DNA of 64,000 bases from Devosia rhizoryzae (GCF_016698665.1 NZ_CP068046.1:2604001-2668000), one strand, 5' to 3'. Shown: positions 33,893-42,532, numbered from the stretch's first letter. Numbers and translations are program-made. Notes: a model not told the origin generated them from the letters alone.

Positions 33893-34767
33893 GCGCCGAG
33901 GTCCTGCATCAGTGCGGGTATTTCCGTAGGGATTTCGCGAGCCAGATAGCCCAACAATCCACGCTTCTGCATGAGCTGGTCTCCGGCTGCGGCGTGGAGG
34001 AAGACGCCCCATTGGGCCGCAAGGAGCGGGGATGCACCGCGCGCCAGAAGGCCGATGATGATGCCGGCCAGGGTGTCGCCGGAGCCGGAAGTGGCAAGTC
34101 CGACATTGCCCTCCTGGCAGAGTGCAATATGGCCCGATGGATCGACGATATGGGTGACGCTGCCCTTCATCACCACGACCATGCCGGTAGCCTCGGCGGC
34201 GCGATGCGCGGCGCCCAGGGGGTCGGCCATGACGGTGTCGCGGTCGATATCGAGGAAGCTTGCCATTTCGCCGGCATGAGGCGTCATGATCGAGCGGCCG
34301 GCGAACTTGCGCAGCAGGCCGGTTTGATCTCGAAGGCCGGTCAACGCCGCGGCATCGAAAACCAGGCTCTGGTTATCGAGGGTTTCGAGAAGTTTGGAGA
34401 ACAGGGACCTTGCGTTGTCGGCATCCAGCATGCCGGGACCGAGCAGCACGGCGTCCTCTTCCTGGATCATCGTGCGGATGCGCGCGCTGTTTTCGGCGCC
34501 GATATCGCCACTCTCGGTCTCGGACAGGCCCGTCACGCGCGCCTCGGGGATGGCCAATGCCAGTCCCATGGCAGCACTGGCGACCGTCCCGATCTGCACC
34601 TTGCCGGCACCGGACCGTAGCGCGGACTCGCCGGCCAGCAAGACGGCACCCGGAACTTCCCGATGGCCGCCCACCACGACCACGCGGCCTCGCGCATCCT
34701 TGTCGACCTCGCCTTGAGGCAGCGGCAGAGGATTGGCGCGCAAGAACTCCGCCGTGATCTGGTCCAT
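33889..34767 (-). CDS. nnrD: ADP-dependent (S)-NAD(P)H-hydrate dehydratase
   Basis: YjeF C-terminal/ribokinase-fold enzyme of 292 residues. Motifs: GRVVVVGGHREVPGAVLLAG, LLGPGM, MTPHAGEMA, VVMKGSVTHIVDP and GNVGLATSGSGDTLAGII with the catalytic Asp in the GSGDTL loop. It repairs hydrated NAD(P)H. Here it lacks the fused NnrE epimerase domain. It overlaps the stop of the upstream histidine-phosphatase gene, so the two are coupled. Confidence 0.88.
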   Translation of the reverse strand: MDQITAEFLRANPLPLPQGEVDKDARGRVVVVGGHREVPGAVLLAGESALRSGAGKVQIGTVASAAMGLALAIPEARVTGLSETESGDIGAENSARIRTMIQEEDAVLLGPGMLDADNARSLFSKLLETLDNQSLVFDAAALTGLRDQTGLLRKFAGRSIMTPHAGEMASFLDIDRDTVMADPLGAAHRAAEATGMVVVMKGSVTHIVDPSGHIALCQEGNVGLATSGSGDTLAGIIIGLLARGASPLLAAQWGVFLHAAAGDQLMQKRGLLGYLAREIPTEIPALMQDLGA

Positions 34768-35525
34768 CAGAGCTTTGTTCCCACAAGGGTGGGTTCAGCA
34801 GTTACCTCGGCGCCCTGCTCTTCAAGCGGCGCGACGAAATTGTAGCGCTCGAGCACCAGATCGCCGCCGCGTCTGCCACCCTCCTGGAGCCGGTACTCGG
34901 TAATCGAGCAATTGGCGACATCGCCTTCCCGGTCGATGGCGAGGATCTGTTCCTCGCTCATGCGCTCGATGACGTAGCGGAGGCAGAGGACGACCACCTG
35001 ATGGGCGACGATCATCACGTCTTCGCCGGCATGGTGGAGGCCGACGGTGTCGAGGAGGCTGCGCAGGCGCAAGACCACGTCGCACCAACTCTCGCCGGCT
35101 GGCGGGCGATGGTAGAACTTGCCCAGTTCGGTGCGGAAGCGGACCTGGTCGGGATAGCGTTCCTGGATGCCGAGGGCGGTCAGCCGGTCGAGCACGCCGA
35201 ATTCTTTTTCGCGCAGGCGCTCGTCGAGGTAGAACTCGGCATCGGCAAAGCCGCCATGCTGGCTGATCAGCTCCGCTGTTTGATGCGCCCTTTCATAAGG
35301 CGAGGCCAGCACGACCTGCGGAACGCCATCTTGCTTGTGACGAGCAAACCATTTGCCGAGGGCGGTCGCCTGCTCTTCGCCGAGCGGGCTCAAGGGAACA
35401 TCGATATCGCGGTGATCGATGTTGATCTCGGCAAGGCCGGCATCCATGGCGGCCTGGCGCGCGACATTGCCCATGCTTTCGCCGTGGCGGATGATCCAGA
35501 GCCGGCGCGGCCACTGATTGCGCAT
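34767..35525 (-). CDS. Histidine phosphatase (phosphoglycerate mutase-like) family protein
   Basis: 252 residues. The catalytic RHGE motif is RLWIIRHGESMGNVARQ near the N-terminus; other family elements are PLSPLGEEQATALGKW, SPYERAHQTAE and MIVAHQVVVLCLRYV with the second catalytic histidine. ATG 35525 is chosen because GGAG lies five bases upstream and RHGE then falls at the usual position; the frame stays open for 47 more codons with no conserved content. Middle gene of yihY-phosphatase-nnrD. Substrate unknown. Confidence 0.85.
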   Translation of the reverse strand: MRNQWPRRLWIIRHGESMGNVARQAAMDAGLAEINIDHRDIDVPLSPLGEEQATALGKWFARHKQDGVPQVVLASPYERAHQTAELISQHGGFADAEFYLDERLREKEFGVLDRLTALGIQERYPDQVRFRTELGKFYHRPPAGESWCDVVLRLRSLLDTVGLHHAGEDVMIVAHQVVVLCLRYVIERMSEEQILAIDREGDVANCSITEYRLQEGGRRGGDLVLERYNFVAPLEEQGAEVTAEPTLVGTKL

Positions 35526-35536
35526 GCTGGCTCCGA

Positions 35537-36676
35537 TCACTTGCGATCGCGGCGGCGAACGGCGCCCAAAGCTATGGACAGAGGCAGCGCTGCGGCCATG
35601 GCTCCGAGCGAATGGCGGCGCTCCGGTTTGAACCTGGACTTGGCTGCATTGAAGCCGGCGACCCATTCGGCGCTCTTGCCGGCAAGGTCGTCGTCGCCAT
35701 GGTTTTCTCCAGCCTCTTCTCCGACGGTGTCGGCTGCGGTGGCGTCGCGCTGCCCAAGGGGCGAGTCTGCGCCAGCGGTGGAGTCGCGACGAGTCTGCTT
35801 TTCAGCTTCGGAATTGAGTTCAGCGCCGATGATGATGGCGGTGACGCTGATCCAAATCCAGGTGAGGAGTGCAATCAGGCCGCCCAGCGATCCATAGGTC
35901 GCGTCGTAATTGCCGAAATTGGCGGCGTACCAGGAGAAGAGCAGCGAAACGACCAGAATGATGACCGTGGCCAGCGCAGCACCCGGAGACACCCAGCGCC
36001 ACTTGGCCTTCTGCCGGCTCGGACCGAAGCGATAAAGGGCAGCGAGACCCAGCATCAGCACGACGGCGAGCAGCACATAGGAGCCGATGCGGAGGAGCCA
36101 CTCAAAGCCTTCACCGAGGCCGATGAAGCCGAGAATGGCCGGGACCACTACCGCTGCGGCGATCATCAGCATGGCGCCGACAATGCCGCCGAAGGTGAAC
36201 AATAAGGCCGTGGCGTTGAGCTTGAAGAAGTTGCGGCTTTCGCGCTCGTCATAGGCAACATTCATCGCCTCGAACATGGTCTTGACGCCGGAGCTGGCGC
36301 TCCAAAGCGCTATCGCGACGGAGATCAAGAGCGCGATGCCCAGCGTGCTGCCGCCCGTACTGGTCAGCTTGGTCAGCTGTTCGTTAACAATCGCCATGCC
36401 GCCTTCGGGCACAACCGCTGAGAGCAGGTTGATGTGTTCGGCAACGGTCGCCGGATCGGCAAAGAGGCCATAGATCGAGACGAAGGCCGTGATGGTGGGG
36501 AACAGCGAGAGCAGCAGGTAATAGGTCACTGCTGCTGCAATCAGCGTGACCCGATCATCGTTGATTTCGCGATAGGTGCGCAGCAGCACATCTTTCCAGC
36601 CCGCTGGCGGAATCTGCTGAGGTCCATCGGCCTGCCGGCCGCGCGCGCTGTCACTGGTTCGTTGCTGATCCGCCAT
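35537..36676 (-). CDS. YihY/BrkB-family inner-membrane protein
   Basis: 379 residues with six hydrophobic helices (about 45-290) in the YihY (UPF0761/BrkB) pattern: AAAVTYYLLLSLFPTITAF near the first helix, SASSGVKTMFEAMNVAYDERESRNF in the centre and SLGGLIALLTWIWISVTAIIIGAELN near the end. C-terminal ~85 residues are hydrophilic with a possible final helix (MAAALPLSIALGAV). The family was once called RNase BN but that activity is not supported; its role is unclear. Followed after 11 bases by the phosphatase gene. Confidence 0.9.
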   Translation of the reverse strand: MADQQRTSDSARGRQADGPQQIPPAGWKDVLLRTYREINDDRVTLIAAAVTYYLLLSLFPTITAFVSIYGLFADPATVAEHINLLSAVVPEGGMAIVNEQLTKLTSTGGSTLGIALLISVAIALWSASSGVKTMFEAMNVAYDERESRNFFKLNATALLFTFGGIVGAMLMIAAAVVVPAILGFIGLGEGFEWLLRIGSYVLLAVVLMLGLAALYRFGPSRQKAKWRWVSPGAALATVIILVVSLLFSWYAANFGNYDATYGSLGGLIALLTWIWISVTAIIIGAELNSEAEKQTRRDSTAGADSPLGQRDATAADTVGEEAGENHGDDDLAGKSAEWVAGFNAAKSRFKPERRHSLGAMAAALPLSIALGAVRRRDRK

Positions 36677-36782
36677 CGCCCATCTCCAAGCTCCTAACGG
36701 GCAACGATGATCTCGCCGGGCGGTTGCGCGCTCTCTATCCCGCTCGACATTTTTCGAGGCGCGGGCGCAACTTGGCTCGTTG

Positions 36783-36836
36783 TTAAATCACGATTAACTA
36801 TACTGGTGCATCGTCCGTTAACCATAAATCTTAACC
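36783..36836. promoter_or_regulatory. Two CtrA-like TTAA-N-TTAA sites upstream of the barrel protein
   Basis: TTAAATCACGATTAAC has exactly TTAA-N7-TTAA (36783-36797), the CtrA consensus spacing; a second TTAACCAT...TTAACC pair at 36818-36836 has N9. They lie within 65 bases upstream of the start at 36847. The 36677-36846 intergenic stretch holds no gene. Confidence 0.45.
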
Positions 36837-36846
36837 TGGTCTGGCG

Positions 36847-38187
36847 ATGAAACTGAGCTTTGGTGTTGCGTTGCTATCAGCCGTCGCCTTGACGAATACT
36901 GCGATGGCTCAGGACGGGCAGAGCAGAGCGCTGGGCGTCACCTTCGGCCCAAGCTTTTTCGCGGCGCCTGATCTGGCTACCGGCGTTCAATCAACAGGCA
37001 CGGGGACTTTCTCACCCAAAACCAGCGGTTTTGGCGCAGGTCTCAATTATGGCGTCAGTGGTGGCATGAGTGTTGGCCGCGCCGGCAACTTCGATGTCGG
37101 GGTCGGGCTGTCCGGGTTCTTGACCTTTGGCAGTTCGAACAATCGCGTCGTGGACAGTTTTAGCGGCCCAGGCACTGTCAACATCAGCGGCTATACGACG
37201 CCGGCCAATGCCAGCATCAACCTCAGCACCAACGTTATCCCCGGCACTTCCACCGCGACATCTGACATCGACCACACTAACCCTCAGGGTGGCCGCGAAG
37301 ACGTCACCGTTACCGACACAAACATCGGCGGAGCGGACAACATTGGTACCGTTACCACGGCTGGCGGCGCCAACAGCTTCGCCTTGAACGCTGTCGCTAC
37401 CGGCCAAGGCACGGTCAATAGCGCCGCCGCTTACGGCGCAGTCGCTGCTACCGATGGCGGCATTTTCCTGGGCGCTGGCGATCTCACCGGGCTCAGCATC
37501 ACCACGGATGTCAGCCGCGGTTTCGTTTTCACCGGCCTTGACGCGACGGTCGCTTTTTCCACCAGCGTCAATGCCATGGCGGTGCAGGCCTATGCTGGGC
37601 CGAGCTACAAGTTCATCGGCCAGTCCAGCAATACGCGGATCAGCGTCGACATTCCCGAAATTGCCCCCAGCGCTACCGTGTTCCCGACCTATTCGATGGA
37701 GCGCACCGAGGCGCTGTTCGCCAGCTATTTCGGCGGCGTGGTGGGCGGCAGCATGTCCGCGCCGATCGCCGACAACCTCATCTTCTCGCTTGGGCTTGAA
37801 GGCGGCGCCTATTACGTGCGCGAAACCATGCGTGGCAACGAAAGCTATTCGGTTGCTGGTGGCGTAACACCGGTTCCCCTGACCACCGTCAACAATGCCA
37901 ATGGCGTCGATTTCAGCGCCGATGGCCTTGCCTGGTCGGCGCGCATTTCGCCATCGGTGACCATGGCTCTGTCACCGCGCACGCAGCTGACCCTTGGCGC
38001 CAGTGTGGACTACCTTTCCCGCGTCGCCACGATGTCTCGCCGCGCTGCCGCTACAACCAGCACCTATGCCGGCACCGGCAACGGCAACGGCACGCTGGCT
38101 TATAATAATGCCGCACAAACCAACGGCCTGACCTTCGCCCCGATGTGGAGCATCACGCCGACAGTGTCATTTACCGGCCAGTTCTAG
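36847..38187 (+). CDS. Predicted outer-membrane beta-barrel protein, unknown function
   Basis: 446 residues with a signal peptide (residues 1-21, TAMAQ). The mature part is rich in Gly, Ser, Thr, Asn and alternating hydrophobic strands (FDVGVGLSGFLTFGSS, YKFIGQSSNTRISVDI, LIFSLGLEGGAYYVRETM, TLGASVDYLSRV), and ends with PTVSFTGQF, a C-terminal aromatic residue as expected for outer-membrane barrels. A Thr/Asn/Gly-rich central section (about 95-200) could be a surface loop. I do not recognise a named family. It is convergent with the curlin-like gene and shares a bidirectional terminator; its promoter has CtrA-like sites. Confidence 0.65.
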   Translation: MKLSFGVALLSAVALTNTAMAQDGQSRALGVTFGPSFFAAPDLATGVQSTGTGTFSPKTSGFGAGLNYGVSGGMSVGRAGNFDVGVGLSGFLTFGSSNNRVVDSFSGPGTVNISGYTTPANASINLSTNVIPGTSTATSDIDHTNPQGGREDVTVTDTNIGGADNIGTVTTAGGANSFALNAVATGQGTVNSAAAYGAVAATDGGIFLGAGDLTGLSITTDVSRGFVFTGLDATVAFSTSVNAMAVQAYAGPSYKFIGQSSNTRISVDIPEIAPSATVFPTYSMERTEALFASYFGGVVGGSMSAPIADNLIFSLGLEGGAYYVRETMRGNESYSVAGGVTPVPLTTVNNANGVDFSADGLAWSARISPSVTMALSPRTQLTLGASVDYLSRVATMSRRAAATTSTYAGTGNGNGTLAYNNAAQTNGLTFAPMWSITPTVSFTGQF

Positions 38188-38205
38188 GCTTCACAGTAAA
38201 CAAGA

Positions 38206-38237
38206 AAGGCCCGACAGACACCTGTCTGCCGGGCCTT
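38206..38237. terminator. Bidirectional terminator between barrel and curlin-like genes
   Basis: 15-base arms (AAGGCCCGACAGACA and its partner, one mismatch) with a two-base loop, flanked by A-rich sequence on the left and T-containing sequence on the right. It lies between two convergent stop codons. Confidence 0.8.
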
Positions 38238-38255
38238 GTGGTATTCGTGACGCGC

Positions 38256-38912
38256 TTAGTGCGAGTATTGGCTCACGTTCGAGACGTTGTTGGTGCCGTC
38301 CTGGCTGGTCGACGAGCGGTTGTCGCCACCAAGGCTGAGCTGGTTGGTGACGGACTGGTTGCCGTTGTGGACCTGCGTCGTGGTCGAAACGTTGATACCA
38401 CCGATAGCGGTCTGTCCGGTCACCGCAACATTGGCGTTGCCCGACTGAGACGCCAGCGAGTCGTTGATGCCGGTCAGAGCGGTCTGGTTGGTCAGAGCTT
38501 CATTGCGGTCGCCAGACTGGCGAACTACGCCAACGCTCGTGCCCAGGATCGAAGTCTGGTTGAACTGTGAGCCATTGGAATAGCCGTTCTGGTTGGTTCC
38601 GGCTTCGTTGGTGCCGAAGAACGAGTTCTGGTTGACCTGCGAACGGTGCCAGTTGCCGGTCTGCTTGGTCACGGCGAAGTTGTCATAGCGGTCCTTGTTA
38701 TTACCGAGACCGACAGCGATTTGACCAACGCCGGCATTGTTGAACTCACCGGACTGCACGGTGTCCGAATAACTGGCGGCACCAGCGCTAGAGTCCTGGC
38801 CAACGACGATGTTGTTGGCCCAACCGGCCTGCGTCTGCAGAGCGACGTTGCCGGCCTGTGCCGACGAAATGGTTACTGCGAGCATCGACGCAGCGATCAA
38901 AAATGTACGCAA
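38256..38912 (-). CDS. Curlin-repeat (functional amyloid-like) secreted protein
   Basis: 218 residues with a signal peptide ending AQA at residue 20. The mature chain is built from eight tandem ~22-30-residue units with the curlin pattern Q-x-G-x2-N-x5-Q; examples are QAGWANNIVVGQ, QSGEFNNAGVGQ, QNGYSNGSQFNQ, QSGDRNEALTNQ, QSGNANVAVTGQ and QDGTNNVSNVSQ. Six units match completely and two have one substitution (His for Asn, His for Gly). This is the signature of CsgA/CsgB beta-solenoid amyloids. No csgD, csgE, csgF or csgG homologue is in the window, so the secretion route is unknown. It is followed by a strong terminator shared with the convergent barrel gene. Confidence 0.8.
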   Translation of the reverse strand: MRTFLIAASMLAVTISSAQAGNVALQTQAGWANNIVVGQDSSAGAASYSDTVQSGEFNNAGVGQIAVGLGNNKDRYDNFAVTKQTGNWHRSQVNQNSFFGTNEAGTNQNGYSNGSQFNQTSILGTSVGVVRQSGDRNEALTNQTALTGINDSLASQSGNANVAVTGQTAIGGINVSTTTQVHNGNQSVTNQLSLGGDNRSSTSQDGTNNVSNVSQYSH

Positions 38913-39184
38913 GTTACTTCTCCCAATTACTCAACAACTGCTGGGGCAACGCCCGCCCGCCGGCCTCGCCAACGTCGCGATACAGATAGCAATACGCCGA
39001 AATAAAGAAAGTATTAACCTATCTATAATCGAGTAAACCGATAATTAACCTTACCGACACGTGTTAATATTAATGAATGTGTTTTATCTAAAGTTTTATA
39101 TTTCTTACACTGGATGCTGCAACCGCCACGCTGCCTAGCCGTTCCCCGGACAATGGCGGACCTCCCGCCCTCAAGGAGAACAGC
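38913..39184. promoter_or_regulatory. AT-rich divergent region between curlin-like and DUF892 genes
   Basis: About 270 bases, clearly more AT-rich than its surroundings, with TTAACC half-sites at 39014 and 39044 and TTAATATTAA at about 39064. None of these pairs has N7 spacing. It should contain promoters for both divergent genes. No ORF or RNA is evident. Confidence 0.45.
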
Positions 39185-39691
39185 ATGACGACCACGCAGG
39201 ACATCTTCGTCGACGGCCTTCGCAACGCGCACGCCATGGAAAATCAGGCGCTTTCGATCATGAAGCCGCAGCTGAGCCGCATCGAAAACTATCCTGAGGT
39301 GCGGCAGATGCTGGAGCGCCACATCGCCGAAACCGAGGGACAGATCCAGCGGCTCGAGCAGGTCTTGGACGACCTGGGTGAAAGCAAATCCGCGCTCAAG
39401 GATTTTGGTCTTTCCGTCGCCGGTACCATGGCGAGCCTCGGCCATACCGTTGCGCCCGACGAAATCGTCAAGAACAGCTTTGCCAACTTCGCCTTCGAGA
39501 ACTTCGAGATCGCGGCCTACAAGTCGCTGATCGCGCTTGCGACCCAAAGCAACAACACGCGCGCCGTCGAACTGCTTGAAATGAACCTCGATGAGGAACT
39601 GGCGATGGCCGACTGGCTCGACCAGAACATCGAAGCCGTGACCCTTCAATATGCCGCCCTGCGCGAAGCGGGCGAGCAAGCCAAGCGCTAG
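39185..39691 (+). CDS. Ferritin-like DUF892 (YciF family) protein
   Basis: 168 residues, all helical. The pattern FVDGLRNAHAMENQALSIM, then LERHIAETEGQIQRLEQVL, FENFEIAAYKSLIALA and MNLDEELAMADWLDQNI contains the Glu/His residues of the YciF four-helix ferritin-like fold. YciF-type proteins are induced by stress in enterobacteria; their substrate is not established. Start ATG has GGAG upstream. Followed after five bases by a small membrane-protein gene. Confidence 0.9.
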   Translation: MTTTQDIFVDGLRNAHAMENQALSIMKPQLSRIENYPEVRQMLERHIAETEGQIQRLEQVLDDLGESKSALKDFGLSVAGTMASLGHTVAPDEIVKNSFANFAFENFEIAAYKSLIALATQSNNTRAVELLEMNLDEELAMADWLDQNIEAVTLQYAALREAGEQAKR

Positions 39692-39696
39692 ACGCC

Positions 39697-39879
39697 ATGG
39701 TCGAACCGCAGGATCAGGACCTTACCGGGGACAACCCCGCCCAGTCTCGGGCGGCGCAAACAGTCGATCGCGCCGTGCTCGGCACGACGCCGCAAACGGC
39801 ACGGTTAAGGACGATCCTTTTCATCGTCATTTTCATCGTCGTGGCCGGTTCGGTGTTTTACTTCCTCAACCGCGGCTGA
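39697..39879 (+). CDS. Small single-pass membrane protein, unknown function
   Basis: 60 residues: a hydrophilic N-terminal half of about 40 residues and one C-terminal membrane helix (TILFIVIFIVVAGSVFYFL) ending in NRG. It begins five bases after the DUF892 stop, so the two are probably cotranscribed. No family recognised; orientation would place the N-terminus in the cytoplasm. Confidence 0.6.
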   Translation: MVEPQDQDLTGDNPAQSRAAQTVDRAVLGTTPQTARLRTILFIVIFIVVAGSVFYFLNRG

Positions 39880-39943
39880 TCAGACCGCTTGCAGCCTGCC
39901 CGCGATTGGCAATACCTATTGCTGCGAGGGCAGGCAGCGGATT

Positions 39944-40900
39944 TTGATGGCACAGCGACAGGACACAAGCGCCAACCGGCTCGACGACGCAGCCCGCGCC
40001 GGCTGGCTTTACTATGTCGGGGGCAATACCCAGGACGAGATTGCCGCCAAAATGGGCATATCGCGCCAGTCCGCGCAGCGGCTGGTGTCGCTTTCCGTTT
40101 CCGAGGGCCTGATCAAGGTGCGGCTCGATCACCCGATCGGACGCTGCCTCGACCTTGCCGAGCAGATCAAGACGCGCTTCGGGATCAGCCATTGCGAAGT
40201 GGTCCCGTCCGATCCCGGCTCGACCTCGAGCACGATCGGGGTGGCCGAAGCCGGCGCAGCCGAAATCGAGCGATGGCTCAAGCGCCCCGACCCTATCGTC
40301 ATGGCGATCGGCACGGGGCGCACGCTCAAGGCGGCGATCGAGCAATTGCAGCCGATGGAGTGCCCGCATCATAAGGTCGTGTCGCTCACGGGCAATATCG
40401 CGCCGGATGGCTCCGCTGCTTTTTATAACGTCATCTTCAACGTCGCCGACACGGTCAAGGCGCGCTCCTTTCCCATGCCTTTGCCGGTCATCGCCTCCTC
40501 CGCGCGCGAGCGCGAGATGCTGCATGGCCAGCCCATGATCACGGCAACGCTGCACCTTGCCGCGCAAGCACACATTACCTTTGTCGGCATCGGCCACCTG
40601 GGCGCAAACGCGCCATTGCTGGTCGATGGCTTCATCACCGAGGCCGAGCATCAGGAATTGCAAAAGGCCGGCGCCGTTGGCGAAATCTGCGGCTGGGTCT
40701 TCGATGCCGAGGGGCGTTTGGTGGAAGGCCATACCAATAATCGCGTGGCATCCGCACCCATCCCCTCGCGCGAAAACGGGCTGGTGATCGCCCTTGCCAT
40801 GGGCGCCAACAAGGCCGCGGCTATCCGCGCCGCCCTGCTGCGGAGCCTTGCAAATGGCCTGATCACCGACGAGCGCACGGCAGCAGCGTTGCTAACGTGA
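39944..40900 (+). CDS. smoC: SorC-family transcriptional regulator (SmoC-like)
   Basis: 318 residues. An N-terminal HTH (GGNTQDEIAAKMGISRQSAQRLVSLSVSEGLI, abbreviated; residues ~28-60) precedes a sugar-phosphate-binding domain resembling the DeoR/SorC effector domain (MAIGTGRTLKAAIEQL, VSLTGNIAPDGSAAFYNVIF, VGIGHLGANAPLL, ALAMGANKAAAIRAALL). It sits immediately upstream of, and in the same direction as, a sorbitol/mannitol-type ABC operon, as smoC does in Rhodobacter and rhizobia. Probably senses a polyol or its phosphate and controls the operon through TTTGCTC-like sites in the gap at 40901-41029. Confidence 0.87.
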   Translation: MMAQRQDTSANRLDDAARAGWLYYVGGNTQDEIAAKMGISRQSAQRLVSLSVSEGLIKVRLDHPIGRCLDLAEQIKTRFGISHCEVVPSDPGSTSSTIGVAEAGAAEIERWLKRPDPIVMAIGTGRTLKAAIEQLQPMECPHHKVVSLTGNIAPDGSAAFYNVIFNVADTVKARSFPMPLPVIASSAREREMLHGQPMITATLHLAAQAHITFVGIGHLGANAPLLVDGFITEAEHQELQKAGAVGEICGWVFDAEGRLVEGHTNNRVASAPIPSRENGLVIALAMGANKAAAIRAALLRSLANGLITDERTAAALLT

Positions 40901-40911
40901 CCGCCGGGCAA

Positions 40912-41004
40912 TTGCTCACACAATCGACTTTTGCGCAGATTTGCTCTCAACCCTCCTTGACAGCTTGTCGCAGCTGATGAACATTTGCCCACGACGGGAG
41001 CAAA
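40912..41004 (+). promoter_or_regulatory. Promoter/operator region of the smo operon
   Basis: Contains TTGCTC (40913), TTTGCTC (40940) and the inverted copy GAGCAAA (40998), a repeated half-site that may bind the SorC-type regulator. A TTGACA hexamer at 40957 could be a -35 element, with only a weak -10 17 bases downstream. Confidence 0.4.
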
Positions 41005-41029
41005 AAATCAGCTCTCCTGGGAGGACTTC

Positions 41030-42340
41030 ATGACTGCAAAAACCCTTTTCGCGGGTGCGCTTCTGCTTGCCCTGACCGGCACGGCCTCGGCCCAGACCCT
41101 CACCATCGCGACCGTGAACAATGGCGACATGATCCGCATGCAGGGTCTGTCGGACCAGTTCACCGAAGAAACCGGCATCGAACTCAACTGGGTCGTGCTC
41201 GAAGAAAACACGCTGCGCCAGAACGTCACCACCGACATCGCCACCAATGGCGGCCAGTATGACATCATGACCATCGGCACCTATGAAGCGCCGATCTGGG
41301 CCAAGCAGGGCTGGCTAAAGCCGCTCGATACCCTTTCCGCCGACGCCAACTACGACGTCGACGACATTCTTCCCGCCATCCGCGGCGGCCTCTCGCTCGA
41401 CGGCAAGCTTTACGCCGCCCCGTTCTATGGCGAATCCAGCTTCATCATGTATCGCACCGACCTGATGGAAAAGGCCGGCCTCACCATGCCGGACGCCCCG
41501 ACCTGGGAATTCATCGGCGAAGCGGCCCGCGCGATGACCGATCGCGCCAACGACATCAACGGCATCTGCCTTCGCGGCAAGGCCGGCTGGGGCGAGAACA
41601 TGGCCTTCCTGACCGCCATGTCGAACTCCTTCGGCGCCCGCTGGTTCGACGAAAACTGGCAGCCGCAGTTCAACACGCCGCAGTGGAAGGAAACGCTCGA
41701 CACCTACCTGTCGCTGATGGCCGATGCCGGCCCGGCCGGTGCTTCCTCCAACGGCTTCAACGAAAACCTGACGCTGTTCCAGCAGGGCAAGTGCGGCATG
41801 TGGATCGACGCCACCGTCGCTGCCTCCTTCGTCACAAACCCCAATGACTCGACCGTTGCCGACAAGGTCGGCTTTGCCCAGGCGCCCGATACCGGCCTCG
41901 GCAAGCGCGGCAATTGGCTCTGGGCCTGGTCGCTGGCCATCCCGGCCTCGTCGCAGAATGCGGAAGCCGCCGAGCAGTTCATCGGCTGGGCAACCAGCAA
42001 GGACTATCTTGCAACCGTTGCCGAAGCCGAAGGCTGGGCCAACGTTCCCCCGGGCACCCGCACTTCGCTCTACGAAAACCCCGAATACCAGGCTGCAGCA
42101 CCCTTCGCGGCCATGACCCTGGCGTCGATCGACTCCGCTGATCCGACCGCCCCGACCGTCGATCCGGTGCCCTATACCGGCGTGCAGTTCGTCGCCATTC
42201 CGGAGTTTGCGGGCATCGGCACCAATGTCGGCCAGCTGTTCTCGGCCGCCCTTGCCGGCCAGATGAGCGCCGACGATGCCTTGGCGCAGGCCCAGGAAGC
42301 CACGACCCGCGACATGACCCGCGCCGGCTATATCAAGTAA
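41030..42340 (+). CDS. smoE: Polyol (sorbitol/mannitol) ABC transporter substrate-binding protein SmoE
   Basis: 436 residues from ATG 41030, which has GGGAGGA upstream; a signal peptide ends at TASAQ. Mature sequence LTIATVNNGDMIRMQGLSDQF, TIGTYEAPIWAKQGWL, GESSFIMYRTDLM and WGENMAFLTAMSNSFG matches the periplasmic binding proteins of SmoEFGK/MtlEFGK systems. It captures sorbitol, mannitol or arabitol for import. First structural gene of the operon; a 15-base-pair stem-loop follows the stop, and an intergenic repeat separates it from smoF. Confidence 0.92.
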   Translation: MTAKTLFAGALLLALTGTASAQTLTIATVNNGDMIRMQGLSDQFTEETGIELNWVVLEENTLRQNVTTDIATNGGQYDIMTIGTYEAPIWAKQGWLKPLDTLSADANYDVDDILPAIRGGLSLDGKLYAAPFYGESSFIMYRTDLMEKAGLTMPDAPTWEFIGEAARAMTDRANDINGICLRGKAGWGENMAFLTAMSNSFGARWFDENWQPQFNTPQWKETLDTYLSLMADAGPAGASSNGFNENLTLFQQGKCGMWIDATVAASFVTNPNDSTVADKVGFAQAPDTGLGKRGNWLWAWSLAIPASSQNAEAAEQFIGWATSKDYLATVAEAEGWANVPPGTRTSLYENPEYQAAAPFAAMTLASIDSADPTAPTVDPVPYTGVQFVAIPEFAGIGTNVGQLFSAALAGQMSADDALAQAQEATTRDMTRAGYIK

Positions 42341-42354
42341 GTCCCTCCCGACTG

Positions 42355-42390
42355 CCACCCGGCCGATCGCCCTCACGATCGGCCGGGTGG
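42355..42390 (+). other. Perfect 15-bp stem-loop after smoE
   Basis: CCACCCGGCCGATCG pairs exactly with CGATCGGCCGGGTGG around a six-base loop. No U-tract follows, so partial termination or 3'-end protection of the smoE message is more likely than full termination. Confidence 0.75.
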
Positions 42391-42417
42391 GATCTTACGA
42401 CACTAAATTCCAAGAGA

Positions 42418-42500
42418 CCTCATGGTGAGCCTGTCGAACCACGAGGTCGGGCACAGCCGATCGTGCCACGACCTCGTCCTTCGACAAGCTCAGGATGAGG
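42418..42500. repeat. Intergenic palindromic repeat, family A, copy 1
   Basis: An ~83-base element with CCTCATGGTGAGCCTGTCGA at one end and TCGACAAGCTCAGGATGAGG at the other, and an internal inverted pair around GAGGTCG / CGACCTC. A second copy in the opposite orientation lies at 58171-58246. Such units are familiar from intergenic regions of many alphaproteobacteria. Confidence 0.85.
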
Positions 42501-42532
42501 CCTACTGAAGCGTCCTTCGTCGCGAGGAACAA

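Noticed and set aside
42341..42532. CRISPR-like repeat in the smoE-smoF gap
   Set aside because: A single palindromic unit and one stem-loop only; no regularly spaced direct repeats.
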